A stretch of 64,000 nucleotides of DNA, taken from assembly GCA_034509495.1 (NCBI GenBank), contig CM067507.1, forward strand, positions 36,259,461 to 36,323,460, given 5' to 3'. Positions 1 to 11,194 of the stretch are shown one piece after another; the stretch's first letter is position 1; each line of letters starts with the position of its first letter. Origin of the DNA: Acestrorhynchus altus. Taxonomy: Eukaryota > Chordata > Actinopteri > Characiformes > Acestrorhynchidae. Made by a program: the position numbers and the translations under genes. Below the pieces are notes generated by a model. That model did no database searches, was not told the origin of the DNA, and saw only the letters and a list, made by a program, of their open reading frames with translations.

Positions 1-339
1 TCGTTCTGTTTTGTCTATCCATGTGGTTTTCTTGTTAGAAGTACAGAATGGTTTACCATTGAATTGATGTCTTTGTCGTTGTCACCGTTGTGATCATCTG
101 CCAATGATATCATCCTGTATCGCCGTCTGGCACCTCTGCTTAGACCTTTCTTCCATTGGAGATCCTGAAGGAGTTAAGACTTCAAGCAGCATAGCTCTCT
201 GCTTCACTGATGCCCACAAGCCTCCTCACCTTGACAAGGCACCATACCATGAGAAGGCTCCAGGCTCTATGCTGGGGGCTTTATACCCCTCTAGCCCATG
301 CCTGGCATTAGACATGGTGCCCCATAGGTTTACCATCTT
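1..339. other. Mostly unassigned sequence; MITE-A fragment at its right end
   Basis: Nothing coding is supported. About 225-330 is an inverted fragment of MITE-A (gggggctttatacccctcta ... attagacatggtgcc), which abuts the Tc1-like remnant that follows. Confidence 0.5.
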
Positions 340-610
340 CTAACGGCTACTTCCAGCATGATGATGCACCAAATCTCAAAGCAAAGGTACTCTCAAACTG
401 GTTTCATGAACATGACAGTGAGTTCAGTGTTCTTCAGTGCTGGTTCTTCCCAGTCACCGGATCTGAATCCAGTATAACAGGTTTGGAATGTGGTTGAACG
501 GGAGTGAAAGTGCTCCTGAAAAATCAACAGGAACTATATGATGCAATCGTGTCAACATGGACTAGAATCTCAGAAATGCTTCCATCTTCTGGAATCCAAC
601 AGATTGGCTG
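340..610 (+). pseudogene. Tc1-like transposase remnant (C-terminal part)
   Basis: Translating from about 340 gives SNGYFQHDDAP-like sequence, then KAKVLSNWFHEHDSEFSVLQ and, after frame breaks, QELYDAIVSTWTRISEMLPS. This matches the second half of the catalytic region of a common fish Tc1/mariner transposase (the FQxDNAP block with the second catalytic Asp, then the WPPQSPDLNP block). The WPPQSPDLNP block is frameshifted here (near 450-475), and the N-terminal DNA-binding part is missing. It is a dead fragment; no terminal repeats were recognised. Confidence 0.72.
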
Positions 611-1027
611 TTCTTCTCATTTGGGACACAGACCCCTGGTGTGGGGGTGGGCTGTAGTAGAGCTCCTCCACACTCTGTACAGCTCATGTAGGAGGTGAGA
701 AGTGAAGACCCTTCTCTTTTAAGTGCATTTAACTCGTTAGGTTTTATAATAATATAGAATCTTGTGGGTCTCGAGGTTCAATCTGACATTTTTTTCGGGA
801 ACATCTGAGTTTGAGGAATCTCTGGATCAGAGCGTCTGCCAAATGCTGTAAATGTAAATGTAATGTGAGGTGGCACAAACAGGATGTTGCGTTATTTAAG
901 GGAATAAGGGGTCCGGTTTGGACTCAGGGTCCGTTGAATTCTGACACTTTTTTCATTCTGTAAAATTCTTGTACATCAGTGTTTACTGACCTCCAGTGAC
1001 CCTCACGCTGAATCCTTCATTTTTACT
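611..1027. other. Unassigned spacer with a SINE/LINE-type 3' tail
   Basis: Mostly anonymous sequence. At about 809-868 there is a tail of the form gatcagagcgtctgccaaat followed by a short tgtaaa repeat. This is typical of the 3' end shared by fish V-SINE/L2-type retroposons. The SINE body is not recognisable. Confidence 0.5.
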
Positions 1028-1028
1028 T

Positions 1029-1039
1029 CTCTCTCTCTC

Positions 1040-1086
<47 letters not shown>
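1029..1086. repeat. (CT)n microsatellite
   Basis: Nearly pure CT dinucleotide run with one CCC interruption. Confidence 0.95.
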
Positions 1087-1088
<2 letters not shown>

Positions 1089-1160
1089 CTCATTCTGTTG
1101 GGGTTGGACATTCTCCCTCTTGCAGTGTTTGAGGGCAGTAGGGAATCCACGCTCAGTTTG

Positions 1161-1161
<1 letters not shown>

Positions 1162-1201
<40 letters not shown>

Positions 1202-1213
1202 TGTGCGCATGTG
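1162..1213. repeat. (GT)n microsatellite
   Basis: GT run with a few A and C interruptions. Confidence 0.95.
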
Positions 1214-1562
1214 TGTGTGCACGTCGGAGGATGAGCGCTGCAGATTGCTGGTGAAGGATGTGTGTGTGGGACCATGTTGCAGGTGAGTCTGCTCGTACTG
1301 CACACACTTTTCTGTTTCTCTGTAACTCATCTGCTGGCCCTGCTGGTCTGATACTGGTGTGGTGGACTGGTGTGGTGGACTGGTGTGGTGGACTGGTGTG
1401 CTCACAGTCAGCGAGAGGGTCTCAGGTCTGCAGGAATGTTGACTTTGCAGATGTTGCTGTTCTCCATGTATCTGACTGAACTCCTAATATGGACTTTGTT
1501 GAGTTCCTCTAAATGCCTGAAATGCTTGTGCAGAAGGTGGACACTGCAGCTTGGATTTCCAG

Positions 1563-1564
<2 letters not shown>

Positions 1565-1618
<54 letters not shown>
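1565..1618. repeat. (GT)n microsatellite
   Basis: Uninterrupted GT run; it ends about 65 bp before a MITE-A copy. Confidence 0.95.
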
Positions 1619-1619
<1 letters not shown>

Positions 1620-1681
1620 TTTGTACACTGTCTGTCAATAGTTTGGGGAAACCAAACATACAGTGCATGTTCATGGCTAAT

Positions 1682-1990
1682 GCACTGTATGTCCAAATGT
1701 TTGCGGACACCCCATCTAAGGAGCACATTCAGCTAATTCAAGTGCTGACACAAATGTGCAAATGCACTCACAGCTTCTCTAGTCCCTGTACAGAAGTTAT
1801 GCCAATAGAACTCTCTGGAGCATGTAAATATTAATATATTGTTACCATGTCAGGTGTGGGCTAGAGGGGTCTACAGTCCCCCCCCCCCGCATTGAGCTGT
1901 GGAGCAGTGGAACTGTGTTCTATGGAATGATGGAGCTCCATCCAGTTGGGGTGATGAGGTGGGGTGGACAGTAGAGGCAGTTACTGTTTT
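1682..1990 (+). mobile_element. MITE-A copy (Tc1/mariner-like, non-autonomous)
   Basis: Starts with the family terminus cactgtatgtccaaatgttt and ggacacc. It runs through the internal landmarks (gctggagcatg..., cagtggaactgtgttctatg, ggagctccatccag). The right terminus is missing. A run of about ten C near 1879 interrupts the usual taaagccccccag block. Confidence 0.7.
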
Positions 1991-2104
1991 TTAATGCCCC
2001 TGTTTTCAGAACACAAAGATCTGATAAGTGGATACTCAATAAAGAAGTCCCTGGATCATGAAAAGCATGGTGACTTGCTGTTTGGCATATTTGTGTCTCA
2101 GCAC

Positions 2105-2235
2105 TGGTGTCTTGGGGTCCATTTGGGTGGAGTTTCCATGTTCTCCCCACGTCTGGGTTTCCTCCAACTCTGGTTTCCTCCCAGTCCCAAAACATGGAGA
2201 TCAGGTGAACTGGTTACTGTAAATTACCTTGGTAT
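2105..2235 (+). mobile_element. Fragment of a tRNA-derived SINE-type repeat
   Basis: Contains the block tccccacgtctgggtttcct ... ggtttcctcccagtcccaaa acatg, found in the body of a widespread fish SINE family. A related copy is at 24165-24490. Head and tail are missing. Confidence 0.5.
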
Positions 2236-2246
2236 GCGGGAACATT

Positions 2247-2343
2247 TGTGTGTGTGTGGGTGTGTGGGTGTGTGTGTGGTGTGGGTGTGTGTGTGTGGGT
2301 GTGTGTGTGTGGGTGTGTGGGTGTGTGTGTGTGGGTGTGTGTG
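2247..2343. repeat. (GT)n/(GGGTGT)n compound microsatellite
   Basis: GT run regularly broken by GGG. Confidence 0.95.
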
Positions 2344-2409
2344 CTTGAGAACTAGCTGTAATAATTTGGCTGAAATAAAAAATAAACAAAGACTGAATAA
2401 TTAATACCA

Positions 2410-2730
2410 TACAATGTCTTGTCCTGAGTGTGTGACCTGTCCTGAGTGTGTGTCCCGTCATGAGTGTGTGTGTCCTGTCCTGAGTGTGTGTGTCCTGTCC
2501 TGAGAGTGTGTGTCCTGTGCTGAGTGTGTCCTGTGCTGAGTGTGTGTCCTGTGCTGAGTGTGTGTCCTGTCCTGAGTGTGACCTGTCCTGAGTGTGTGTG
2601 TCCTGTCCTGAGTGTGTGTCCTGTCCTGAGTGTGTGTGTCCTGTCCTGAGTGTGTCCTGTCCTGAGTGTGTGATCTGTCCTGAGTATGTGGATGGTCTTG
2701 ATTGTGTGACCTGTCCTGAGTGTGTTATTT
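2410..2730. repeat. Minisatellite with unit about ctgtcctgagtgtgtgtgtc
   Basis: About 15-18 imperfect copies of a 13-22 bp unit built on 'cctgtcctgagtgtgt'. Copy-length changes come from varying GT number. Degenerates after about 2690. Confidence 0.9.
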
Positions 2731-2949
2731 TAGAGCACTATGGTCAGTAAATCAGTCCAGAGCTGCTGCATTCCTCCAGCACTAGAGAGGGTCAAGAGGC
2801 AGGGCCAGTGTCCAGCACTCAATGCTGTGTTGACATAAGACCCGTCCAGCTCTTTCACATCTGAAGAAGAGCTGGAAGGGAAGAAGAATGTAAATATGCG
2901 AGATATGTGAGTGTTTCCCAGGCTGTGTTACTGCCGTCCCTTCGACAGC

Positions 2950-3035
2950 CTGTGTGTGTGTGTCAGTTTGAACAGACGTGCGGTGTGTGTGCGTGTGTGT
3001 GTGTGTGCGTGTGTGTGTGTGTGTCTGTGTGTGCT
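2950..3035. repeat. (GT)n microsatellite cluster
   Basis: Short GT runs separated by small unique stretches and C interruptions. Confidence 0.85.
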
Positions 3036-3201
3036 GTTTGTCTCGCCATATGGCACAGAATGTCTCACCATTAAGTGACTGAGCTCCGATATTTGCTTCA
3101 GAAGTTGGTGTGAATGAGGCGTCACATCCTCCCTGCAGCGTTAACTCTAAACGAACCCTTTCAGGCCTTAAAGTGACCACTTGACTCATCTCTGCCCATC
3201 A

Positions 3202-3558
3202 CTGATCAACCGTAACATTAAAACCAACCAGAAGGAAACCAATGAAAATGAAAACATCAGGCAGGTCTTGTGTGGTGTTCCTGGTATGCAGTGGTCAGTA
3301 CCTACCAAGCGTCCTCCAAGGAGGGACAGTCGGTGAACCAACAACTGGGTCACGGGCACCCAAAGCTGATGGATGCTCATGGAGGTCCCATCTCACAACT
3401 AGGTTATCTGCTGTAAAGTCTTGGTGCCAGATACAACAGGACACTGAGGACATTCAGTGGTCTTATGGAGTCTGTGCCTTAATAATTGGTTTGGTGGCAA
3501 AAGTGGGACCTATAGAGTATTAATCAATATTGGGGTTTTAATGTTATGGCTGATTGGA
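3202..3558. mobile_element. Tc1-like MITE with ACTGATCAACC...TAACATTAAAACCA ends
   Basis: The left end cactgatcaaccgtaacatt aaaacca and the right end ggttttaatgttatggctga tt are inverted copies of each other, the well-known termini of a fish Tc1-like family. The roughly 355-bp interior has no transposase. A lone terminus of the same type occurs at 25091-25112, and part of one at 63841-63858. Confidence 0.75.
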
Positions 3559-3579
3559 GTTTATTCAGGCTGAGTTGTA

Positions 3580-3905
3580 GGGTTGCTGAGAGCCATTATG
3601 GTGATGTAAGTCAGGCAGATCATCCATTGGATATTGGATGACCACCACCCCAGCTGATCCCCAGTTCCAACTCCCCAGTTCCAACTCCCCAGTTCCAACT
3701 CCCCAACTCCTCCCAGTGGGCCTGGATGGAGCTCCATCATTCCAGAGAACACAGTTCCTCTGCTCCACAGCTCAGTGCTGGGGGGCTTTATACCTCTCTG
3801 GTCCACACCTGGTATTAGACATGGAGACAGTAGGCTCATGTTTGTTTATCTGCTCCAGTCCTATTCTATTGGCAGCACTTCTCGACAGGGTACTGTTGAG
3901 ATGAA
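3580..3905 (-). mobile_element. MITE-A copy, reverse orientation, with a 15-bp tandem repeat
   Basis: Family landmarks appear in reverse order (ggatggagctccatcattcc, gggggctttatacc, cagtcctattctattggcag). At 3659-3708 a 15-bp unit (ccccagttccaactc) is repeated three to four times, an expansion not seen in other copies here. Confidence 0.75.
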
Positions 3906-4004
3906 GACTTTTGATCTTCTGTTCTGTCTTGAGAGAAAAACCTCAGTCCCTCATGGTCTAATTGCTCCAATCCTGGACAGCACTAAAGCTTTGGGAATAG
4001 ACTT

Positions 4005-4006
<2 letters not shown>

Positions 4007-4054
<48 letters not shown>
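4007..4054. repeat. (GT)n microsatellite
   Basis: Uninterrupted GT run. Confidence 0.95.
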
Positions 4055-4056
<2 letters not shown>

Positions 4057-4495
4057 ATGCTTTTGGTCTTGATGTTTCTCAGAATAGTCTCCCAGTACAA
4101 AGCCACAGATTTCTGGCCTCCTGCTCCAGAAGCCTTTTTAAGAACTGGAAGACGAGTCCAACATAAACTACAGAGCTGACATATAAGAGAAGACAGACGG
4201 ACAGACGGGAAGACATGGGTGTGTGTGGCCTTTAATGCAGTGCTGGAAAAAGCTGGCATGGCACACCGATCCCAAGGCCAAGCATGACATCACACACACC
4301 AGGGCACCCACTATCGCAAATCTGTCAGCCTCAGAGCGAGCGAGAGAGGGAGAGAGCAGGTTCCAGAGTCGAGTTAGAAACCGGATCTGGCCGGGGGTTT
4401 GGTCAGCTTCGGACATCATTACTCATATATTCGTCTGGTTCGGGTCAAGTTCTAGTTCTGTATCTGGGTTCATCACCCTTTTCCAAAAACACATT
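4055..4495. other. Unassigned spacer
   Basis: No supported gene or named repeat. A short purine-rich stretch lies near 4335-4360. Confidence 0.4.
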
Positions 4496-4558
4496 TAGGC
4501 TTTGTTGGGTAAAAATGGGTTCAGATGGAATTTCATTGGGTTGTAGTCAGATGTAGAT

Positions 4559-4760
4559 GGAATTTGGTTGGCTGTATTCGGATTCTGATGGAATATGGTT
4601 GGCTGTATTGGGATTCTGATGGAATTTGGTTGGCTGTATTGGGATTCTGATGGAATTTGGTTGGCTGTATTCGGATTCTGATGGAATTTGGTTGGCTGTA
4701 TTTGGATTCTGATGGAATTTGGTTGGCTGTATTCGGATTCTGATGGAATTTGTTTGGCTG
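4559..4760. repeat. 31-bp minisatellite, about 6.5 copies
   Basis: The unit ggaatttggttggctgtatt cggattctgat begins at 4559, 4590, 4621, 4652, 4683, 4714 and 4745, with single-base differences. The flanks (4500-5400) are built of looser variants of the same 'gatggaattttgttgggc' theme, so the core array is a recent expansion in an older degenerate array. Confidence 0.92.
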
Positions 4761-5400
4761 TGGTCAGGTACAAACAGAACGTTATTGGGTTGTAATTGTA
4801 TGAGGACGGTTTGCTATGGTTGGGTTTAAGCAGAATTGTTTTGGGCTACATTTGGGTAGAGACAGAATTGTTGCGTTCGGAATTATCAGGTTGTAGTCAT
4901 ATTAAGATGGAATTCTGTTGCATGTATTTGGGTTCAGATGGGATTTTTTTGGATCCAATCAGATCCAGATTTTTGTTGGGCAGCAGTTGGGTTCAGACTG
5001 AATCTTGTTGGGTTTTAACTGTATTAGGATGGAATTTTGTGGCCTACATTTGGATTCAGATGGAATTTTGTTCAACAGCAGTTTGGTTTAGATGGAATTT
5101 TGTTGCGTACATTTGGGGATTGTGTTGGACTATAGTTTGATTTGGGTGGAATTTTGTTGGCCTGCATTAACTTCAGACAGAAATGTTGGCTTAAGACAGA
5201 ATATAATTGGACACATTCCGATTCAAATGAAAATGTATTGATTATTTTTGGATGGAAATGGAATTTTGTTGCCTACATTTGGGTTCAGAAGAGGTTTCTT
5301 TGGGCTCCAGTTTGATTAGGATGGAATTTTGTTGGGCTTTATTCGGGTTCAGACAGTCATGTACTGGACTGCAGTTGGATTCAGTCAGAGCTTTGTTGGT
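4761..5400. repeat. Degenerate outer part of the 31-bp array
   Basis: Recurring words agatggaattttgttg, gttgggtt and ttgggttcagat at irregular 20-60 bp spacing. Open frames here are a by-product of the repeat. Confidence 0.7.
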
Positions 5401-5459
5401 CAGTCTTAATACATCTGTATCATATTGTACGTTTATCGGGGAAACCTGTACCATTGAAA

Positions 5460-5795
5460 TAAGGCTCTAGTTCCATGTTGAGCTTCTAGTCTGGATACAA
5501 GAGATACGGTTGGGTATGGAGGTGTGCAGGTTCCATACGGCATGCTGCAGCACAGTTACCCACTGATGTTGCAGCTGGGCCTGTAGATCCTCTACACTCA
5601 TAGTTTACCGAAGCTGGTGTCCAGCTGTTCCCATAAATACTTGATAAATGCTGGAAGCGGGCTGGACAAGGAAATATGGTTGTAGGATGTCCTGCATATG
5701 TTGCTGAGCTGTTAGTGTCCCTCGTATCACTACTAAGGGTGAAGGACTGTTGTATGGGATGCTCCCCAGATCATCACACCAGCAGTTGTGTGGTC
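5460..5795 (-). pseudogene. Tc1-like transposase fragment (type B)
   Basis: Reverse-strand remnant sharing blocks with the longer copy at 13690-14510: ccatacggcatgctgcagca, gatgttgcagctgggcctgt, then gttagtgtccctcgtatcac tac and cagatcatcacaccagcagt. Several internal segments are deleted and no reading frame survives. Confidence 0.65.
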
Positions 5796-6092
5796 AGCAT
5801 CTCGTGAGCACTGATGAAGGACTAGAGGATGACCAACACAAACTATGCAGAAACAGATGAGCTGTGGGGGGCTTTATACCCCTCTAGTCCTCGGCTGGTA
5901 TTAGACATGGTGCCAACAGGGTCATGTTTGGTTATCTGCTCCAGAGAGTCCTATTCTATTGGCAGTACTTCTCTACAGGGACTAGACAAGCTGTGTGTGC
6001 ATTTGCATATCTGTGTCAGCAATGGGTGCAGCTTAAAGTAGCGGGAATGTGTTCATCATAAGGGGTGTCCATAAATATGTGGACACACAGAT
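5796..6092 (-). mobile_element. Foldback fragment fused to a MITE-A copy
   Basis: About 5803-5865 is the centre of the foldback family (gagcactgatgaaggactag aggatgaccaacacaaact). It runs straight into reverse-orientation MITE-A (gggggctttatacccctcta ... ggggtgtccataaatatgtg gacac) ending about 6092. Confidence 0.65.
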
Positions 6093-7076
6093 GTTATAGT
6101 GCTCACTTATGTGAACTCTGACCTCAGGCAGGTCCATTCAGAGGTCAAACTGCTCAGCAGGTGAGGAGAGCAGACGGGCTGGAGAGAGACCCGACTCGGC
6201 CTGCGGCCCTTCAGCCTGTAAATCAGGAGGGAGCAGGACAGATGGAGGACGGCGGGCTTCAGTGGATTTCGCTCACACTCCATTCTTCACAGCGTGATGA
6301 GCACCACAAGGGAGTGTCAACATCTAGACACTCTTCTGCACAGTCAGGATCTGCTGAGTAAGCACTCTCTGGGCTGGGTCTAGTGTTATGTAGGAACACG
6401 TTGAATGGCATCGTCCTGTCGCAGTATCGATCCAGGTCCAATGAGTCAAAATCCCCCCCCAGAGCCTGCTGCTGCACCTATTTACTGATACACGACTGAC
6501 CACAGCTGGCAGAACTGGAGAGCGGTTATCCCTGCAACTGCAATAATCCGTCCGATGTTTTGATGGACCCATTATGAGAACATGAAAACCATCAATTGTT
6601 CCACCGCCTTGTGGAAACCACACTTGAATCCTTGAGTTCATTCCTGGACTTTGTGATCCTTGGTGGGTGTTCCACTATGTCTTGGTTGTCCAGCAACAAC
6701 AAAATCCAGGACGGGTCCAGATAGGATGACCTGGGCTTTAACCATTCAGGTTCCCAAGCGCTGGACCACCTCGAGGAGAAACTGCTGGTTACAGGACGTA
6801 CAATGAATTCGATCTGATCTGATTATGAAATCTGTGGTAATGGCAGATGTACACAGGATCCTGGGGTCCTCAGGCCTCGTCAGGGTGGGTCTGTGATGGC
6901 TGATGCACATCTACACTGCATTGCTGAAGAAAAGAAGGATGTGGAGATGTTCTGAGATGTGCTCTTCCTACAACGCTGAAACGTGTCCAAACAGCATGTC
7001 CCAACACATCGTCCCCTCAGGCAGGGCTGCTGTCCGCTTGCCAACTTATACTGCAGCTGCATAACACACAAGCATA
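6093..7076. other. Unassigned region
   Basis: Unique-looking sequence with no supported exon. Open frames at 6324-6641 (-) and 6161-6361 (+) show no family resemblance and no convincing splice sites. Confidence 0.4.
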
Positions 7077-7078
7077 CG

Positions 7079-7122
<44 letters not shown>
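7077..7122. repeat. (CA)n microsatellite
   Basis: CA run with a C/G imperfect start, followed within 20 bp by TG-rich sequence. Confidence 0.95.
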
Positions 7123-7123
<1 letters not shown>

Positions 7124-7138
7124 GGAAGTGCACTTAGA

Positions 7139-7152
7139 GTGTGTGTCTGTGT

Positions 7153-7183
<31 letters not shown>

Positions 7184-7230
7184 CATGCATGTGTGTATGT
7201 GTCTGTAAATCTGTGTGTCTATGTTTCTGT

Positions 7231-7294
<64 letters not shown>
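7139..7294. repeat. (GT)n compound microsatellite
   Basis: Two GT blocks (7139-7200 with CT/CAT interruptions, 7225-7292 pure) in opposite orientation to the adjacent CA run. Confidence 0.95.
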
Positions 7295-7296
<2 letters not shown>

Positions 7297-7436
7297 AAGC
7301 GTCCTCTTTCTCATAGGTCTGAGCTCTGCTTTCTTTTTCTCTCTGACCACTAATGTTCCAGTGGCTCGGCTCTCAGACGGCTCTTTAAACTGACCAGAGA
7401 GGACAAAGAGGTCAAACCAGCATGATGTGCAGGACT

Positions 7437-7438
7437 GC

Positions 7439-7481
<43 letters not shown>

Positions 7482-7505
7482 ACTCTCTCTCTCTCTCTCT
7501 CTCTT
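7437..7505. repeat. (CT)n microsatellite
   Basis: CT run with a CACTCACT interruption. Confidence 0.95.
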
Positions 7506-8014
7506 TTTATCTCTCTTTTTTCTTATAAAAGGAATATTGTTTCCCAGGGTCATTTGGACTCTTGGTTTTCACGTCTTTCTGCCTGCATGTACTTGTTTAG
7601 TGCTGTTGGTGACGGAGGCCAAAGCTGAGTCTGTTTACTCAGTAGCCAGAATGAACCAAATAAGACCCAAATAATCAAAACTGACGGTCAGATTATGGAT
7701 TCGAAATCACGTTTCACATCACTGATCAAATCTGACATGAACATCGACCCTCCTCTGCTCGCGGCATGACAACATGGGAATTGACTGGGACTTGTATGAA
7801 CCATCAGGACAGCCAAATCTGATCTGACTAACAAAACGTTGGGCCTTTTTTAGGTCAATCCTCCTGGACTCCTGACGAATCGTCTGTCCCTCAGTGCCTT
7901 ATGTCCTCTGCCTCTGTGTTTCCTCTCGCTGTTCTCTCCCCCCTCAGTGTCCGGTCTTCTGTTCACATGAGCACTAAATAAATGTGTTTTTCTTCTGGAC
8001 TTTCCCCACATTCG

Positions 8015-8016
<2 letters not shown>
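7506..8016. other. Unassigned spacer
   Basis: No supported gene or named repeat. Confidence 0.4.
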
Positions 8017-8072
<56 letters not shown>

Positions 8073-8080
8073 GGGGGGGG
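8017..8080. repeat. (GT)n microsatellite followed by a G run
   Basis: GT run to 8069, then about ten G. Confidence 0.95.
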
Positions 8081-8605
8081 TCAGTGTTTTTCCTGTGCGC
8101 AGTGTATCCTCTCCTCTGCTGCCTTCAAAGGTGTCCAAGGCCAGGCCTCCCTCTCAGCATTGAGGAACTGCAGCAGATTTAAATTTAGCTTTAAACCTGA
8201 GCACATCTGCAGCCCAAACAGCGCGAAACGTATGATGACAGTGTCGTCCGGGAGATCTGTCAACAGAACAAGGACAGTGTGGTAAAAACATCTGTCCTGT
8301 CTTGCATAGGAGTGACCAAACAGACTGGATGTGGCTCAGGCTGAGTAATGTAGCAGGTTTCCACCGTTCAGCTTTGTCTGGCCACTTAGGACCATTTTGG
8401 GGGACCCCACTGAGGGCTATTGCCCCCAACGACATAGCCCTTAAAGTCACTCAGGCACACAAACCCCACCACCATGATAAGGGGGTGATCCAAGGAGGGC
8501 AAATGGGTTTCCTCCAAAGTGACTAGACTCTCCCTTAGGGAAAGAGTGAGAAGTTCAATCGTCCTCCTGGACACCTCCCTTGTGACAAGTTCCTCAGGCC
8601 CCTTT
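8081..8605. other. Unassigned spacer
   Basis: No supported gene. Sequence at about 8380-8480 (cacttaggaccattttgggg) is anonymous. Confidence 0.4.
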
Positions 8606-8866
8606 ATACACTCCTACCGAGTGTCTCCACCTTTTAGATGTAAAGTCAGAGACAGAAGCTCATCTGTTTCTGCACAGTTTATGTTGGTCATCGTCTTGTC
8701 CTTCATCAGTGCTCACAGGACGCTGCCCACAGGACGCTGTCGGCTGGACATTTCTGGTTGGTGGACTGTTCTCGGTCCAGCAGTGACACTGAGGGACACT
8801 ACAGCAGCTCTGCTGCATCTGATCCACTCATACCAGCGCAACACACACTAACACACCACCACAACG
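8606..8866. mobile_element. Foldback element, truncated copy
   Basis: Begins in the centre (ctcctaccgagtgtctccac ... cagagacagaagctcatctg) and ends in the right arm (catctgatccactcatacca gcgcaacacacactaacaca). The left arm is missing. Confidence 0.75.
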
Positions 8867-9580
8867 TCAGAGCTGAAAATGAACCTCTTCTGTGAGGTCC
8901 TGACTTTGCAAAGACAGTTTCACAGTAGTGACACCATAGCAACCACCTGGGATAACACAGGGAACAGCAGGGAAATCGATAATCGGGAACATCAGTAGAT
9001 GCTTGTTGATATGTATTAGCCAGCTTTCATTCGTTCATCACCTGAGGTAGTCCATAAACCTACTTGGAGATGAAGGCTTGCCTGACTGTATGTCCTGGAG
9101 CTCAGCTGAGACAGAAATATGTGTTTAATCTCATCAGTCGCCCCCACCCTTCGCCTTCCGAAGGCACCTGCAGGCCAAGCCAAGGAAAAGCCTCCATGCA
9201 AGCGTTCCTCACAGCAGCTGCGTTCGACTATGGCAGGAAAAGTGGAGCAGTGGCAGTAATGACTGGTTTTCTTCTCCTAAATGTTCCTGTGGTTTCTCCA
9301 GAGATCCTGTGATCTTACCGGCCTTGGTGAGGATGTATCGATGTTCTTTGTGAGGCCATCATGCTCGGTCAGAGGAGCTGTGTGTGTTGGCATGTCCTGC
9401 ACCTCTGAATTGCATTGAATCAGAATGTCCAAGTCTTGTTAAAGCCTCGGGAAACTGAATCCAAGTTAATTTAACGGTGAGTCTGTATTGTTATCAGTTT
9501 TATTCTCTTTTCATTTGGTCAGATTATGATTCTTTAGATTGTTTTTTTCTCTGTTGCTCAGAAATGAATAAGGTGCCCCC
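8867..9580. other. Unassigned spacer
   Basis: No supported gene. One CATAGCAAC-type unit at about 8932-8950 hints at the array further right. Confidence 0.4.
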
Positions 9581-9584
9581 TTCC

Positions 9585-10265
9585 AATGTCACAGTGGTGC
9601 AAATACACTAGTAACACCCAACCAACCAATTGTTAGCACCCTAAAAACCAAATGTGTTGCCATAGCAACCACTTAGTAATGCCACCACCTCGCAAAATAC
9701 AGCAAGTGCATAGCAACACCATAGCAACAGTGTAGTATTCCCATAGGAATCACCTGGGACGAATCAGCAACTGCCTGGGGACCCTCTAACACCAACTGTG
9801 ATACCACAGCAACTACTTAGCAACACTTCACCAACCAACTTGTCACTTAGGAACACCATAGTAAACACCTGGATTACAATAGCATCCAACTGTGTTGCCA
9901 TAGCCACCACCTTAGATAATATAGCAAGTGCCTAGCAACACCATATCAATACACCAGCAACACCTGGGTTACAATAGCAACTGCTTAGTAGCACCATAGC
10001 AACCACCTCAGATAACACAGCAAGTGCCTAGCAACACCATATCAACACATCAGCAACACCTGGGTTACAATAGCAACTGCTTAGTAGCACCAGAGCAACC
10101 ACCTCGGATAACACAGCAAGTGCCTAGCAACACTACACCAACCACCTGGACGCCTGGGTTAAAATAGCAACCAACTGTGTTGCCAACTACCTAGTAACAC
10201 CATAGCAAACACCTAGCACCGGAAATGCACTTTTGTACTCAAATCGTGGTTGCCTTGGCAACTTA
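9585..10265. repeat. CATAGCAACCACCTAG-type degenerate minisatellite
   Basis: Roughly 25-30 diverged units built from 'ccatagcaaccacctagcaa cac', with 20-23 bp spacing and larger higher-order repeats (for example the block at 9900-9990 recurs at 10000-10090 and 10090-10140). Related arrays lie at 18160-18520, 20895-21085 and 54050-54345. Confidence 0.88.
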
Positions 10266-11040
10266 GCATCACAGTAACATTTGCGTAATTAGTAAATGGC
10301 AGATTTATTTCAGCATATTTGTCTCAGTGTCAGTTTGTGGTCTGATCCTGATCTGTGGTAATGGTCAGTTCATTTAGACCGGTCATGGAAATGATGTTAT
10401 CGACTTATTGTATAATTCACGACGATATTGTTCATGTTTTATTTTATTTATCTTTTATTTCACTTAATGTGCCGGAATATTCTTATCCATTTTATTTTTT
10501 TAATGATCAAGTATCATCATGAAAAATCGTGACAGACCTGCATCTGTTTATGTAGTCAGCTGTTCTTGTGGTACTATTAAGGGAGCTCTAAAGGAAGCAC
10601 AGGCGAAGGCCAAAGGGAAGGCCTGTGTGGTTTCTCTCGACAGAAGCTCGGCGTCCTAATTTAGAGCTGAGCTGCCCTTCTTTCAGATCAGCCTCAATCA
10701 GCCTCATTCCACACAAATGAAGGCATGTGACTCGTTCTCCATTGTTTGGGGGGAGTTGCCGTTATGTGTCGTAATAAGTTGTGCTCTGCTGGTTTTCAAC
10801 ACAGCCATTCAGAACACATCGGGGGATGGAGGGGGGTTGATTTGAGGCCTCGCTGTCCATCCCCACGATGTGCTGAATGAACGTTTGAATGCATGGAGCT
10901 GATGCTTGTGGGGTCGACCACACAGGAGCAGACAGGAGTGATGGGGAGGTGAAGAATGGATGGTGCAGAGGAGCCTGCCTACAAGTTTTTGTCACAATCT
11001 TGTAATTCATGACCCTGTGTCACTGATCAGTTATATCATA
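10266..11040. other. Unassigned spacer
   Basis: No supported gene. The stretch 10560-10700 is more GC-balanced (gggagctctaaaggaagcac) but no exon can be justified. Confidence 0.4.
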
Positions 11041-11044
11041 TTTT

Positions 11045-11190
11045 CACAGTGACTCCAGAGAGTCCTATTCTATTGGCAGTACATCTCTACAGGGACTAGA
11101 CAAGCTGTTGTCTGTGTCAGCAATGGGTGCACCTTAAAGTAGTTGAAGGGGTGTCCACAAACATTTGGACATGCACTGATCTGCCATGAC
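11045..11190 (-). mobile_element. MITE-A fragment
   Basis: Contains gagagtcctattctattggc agtacatctctacagggact, then ggggtgtccacaaacatttg gacatgcactg at the terminus. Confidence 0.75.
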
Positions 11191-11194
11191 TTGT

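Noticed and set aside
983..1405. Open frames rich in His-Thr, Cys-Val or Arg-Glu
   Set aside because: Translations of (GT)n and (CT)n microsatellites; the same applies to similar frames near 1.6, 7.2, 20.1, 36.4, 42.6, 56.3 and 60.1 kb.
3242..3523. 93-codon open frame
   Set aside because: It lies entirely within a MITE bounded by inverted ends and has no transposase motif.
4559..4760. Regular 31-bp repeats resembling a CRISPR array
   Set aside because: Units are directly adjacent with no spacers, in an evident vertebrate genome.
6259..6641. Reverse-strand open frames with Cys- and Trp-rich sequence
   Set aside because: No family motif recognised and no splice context; kept only as unassigned sequence.
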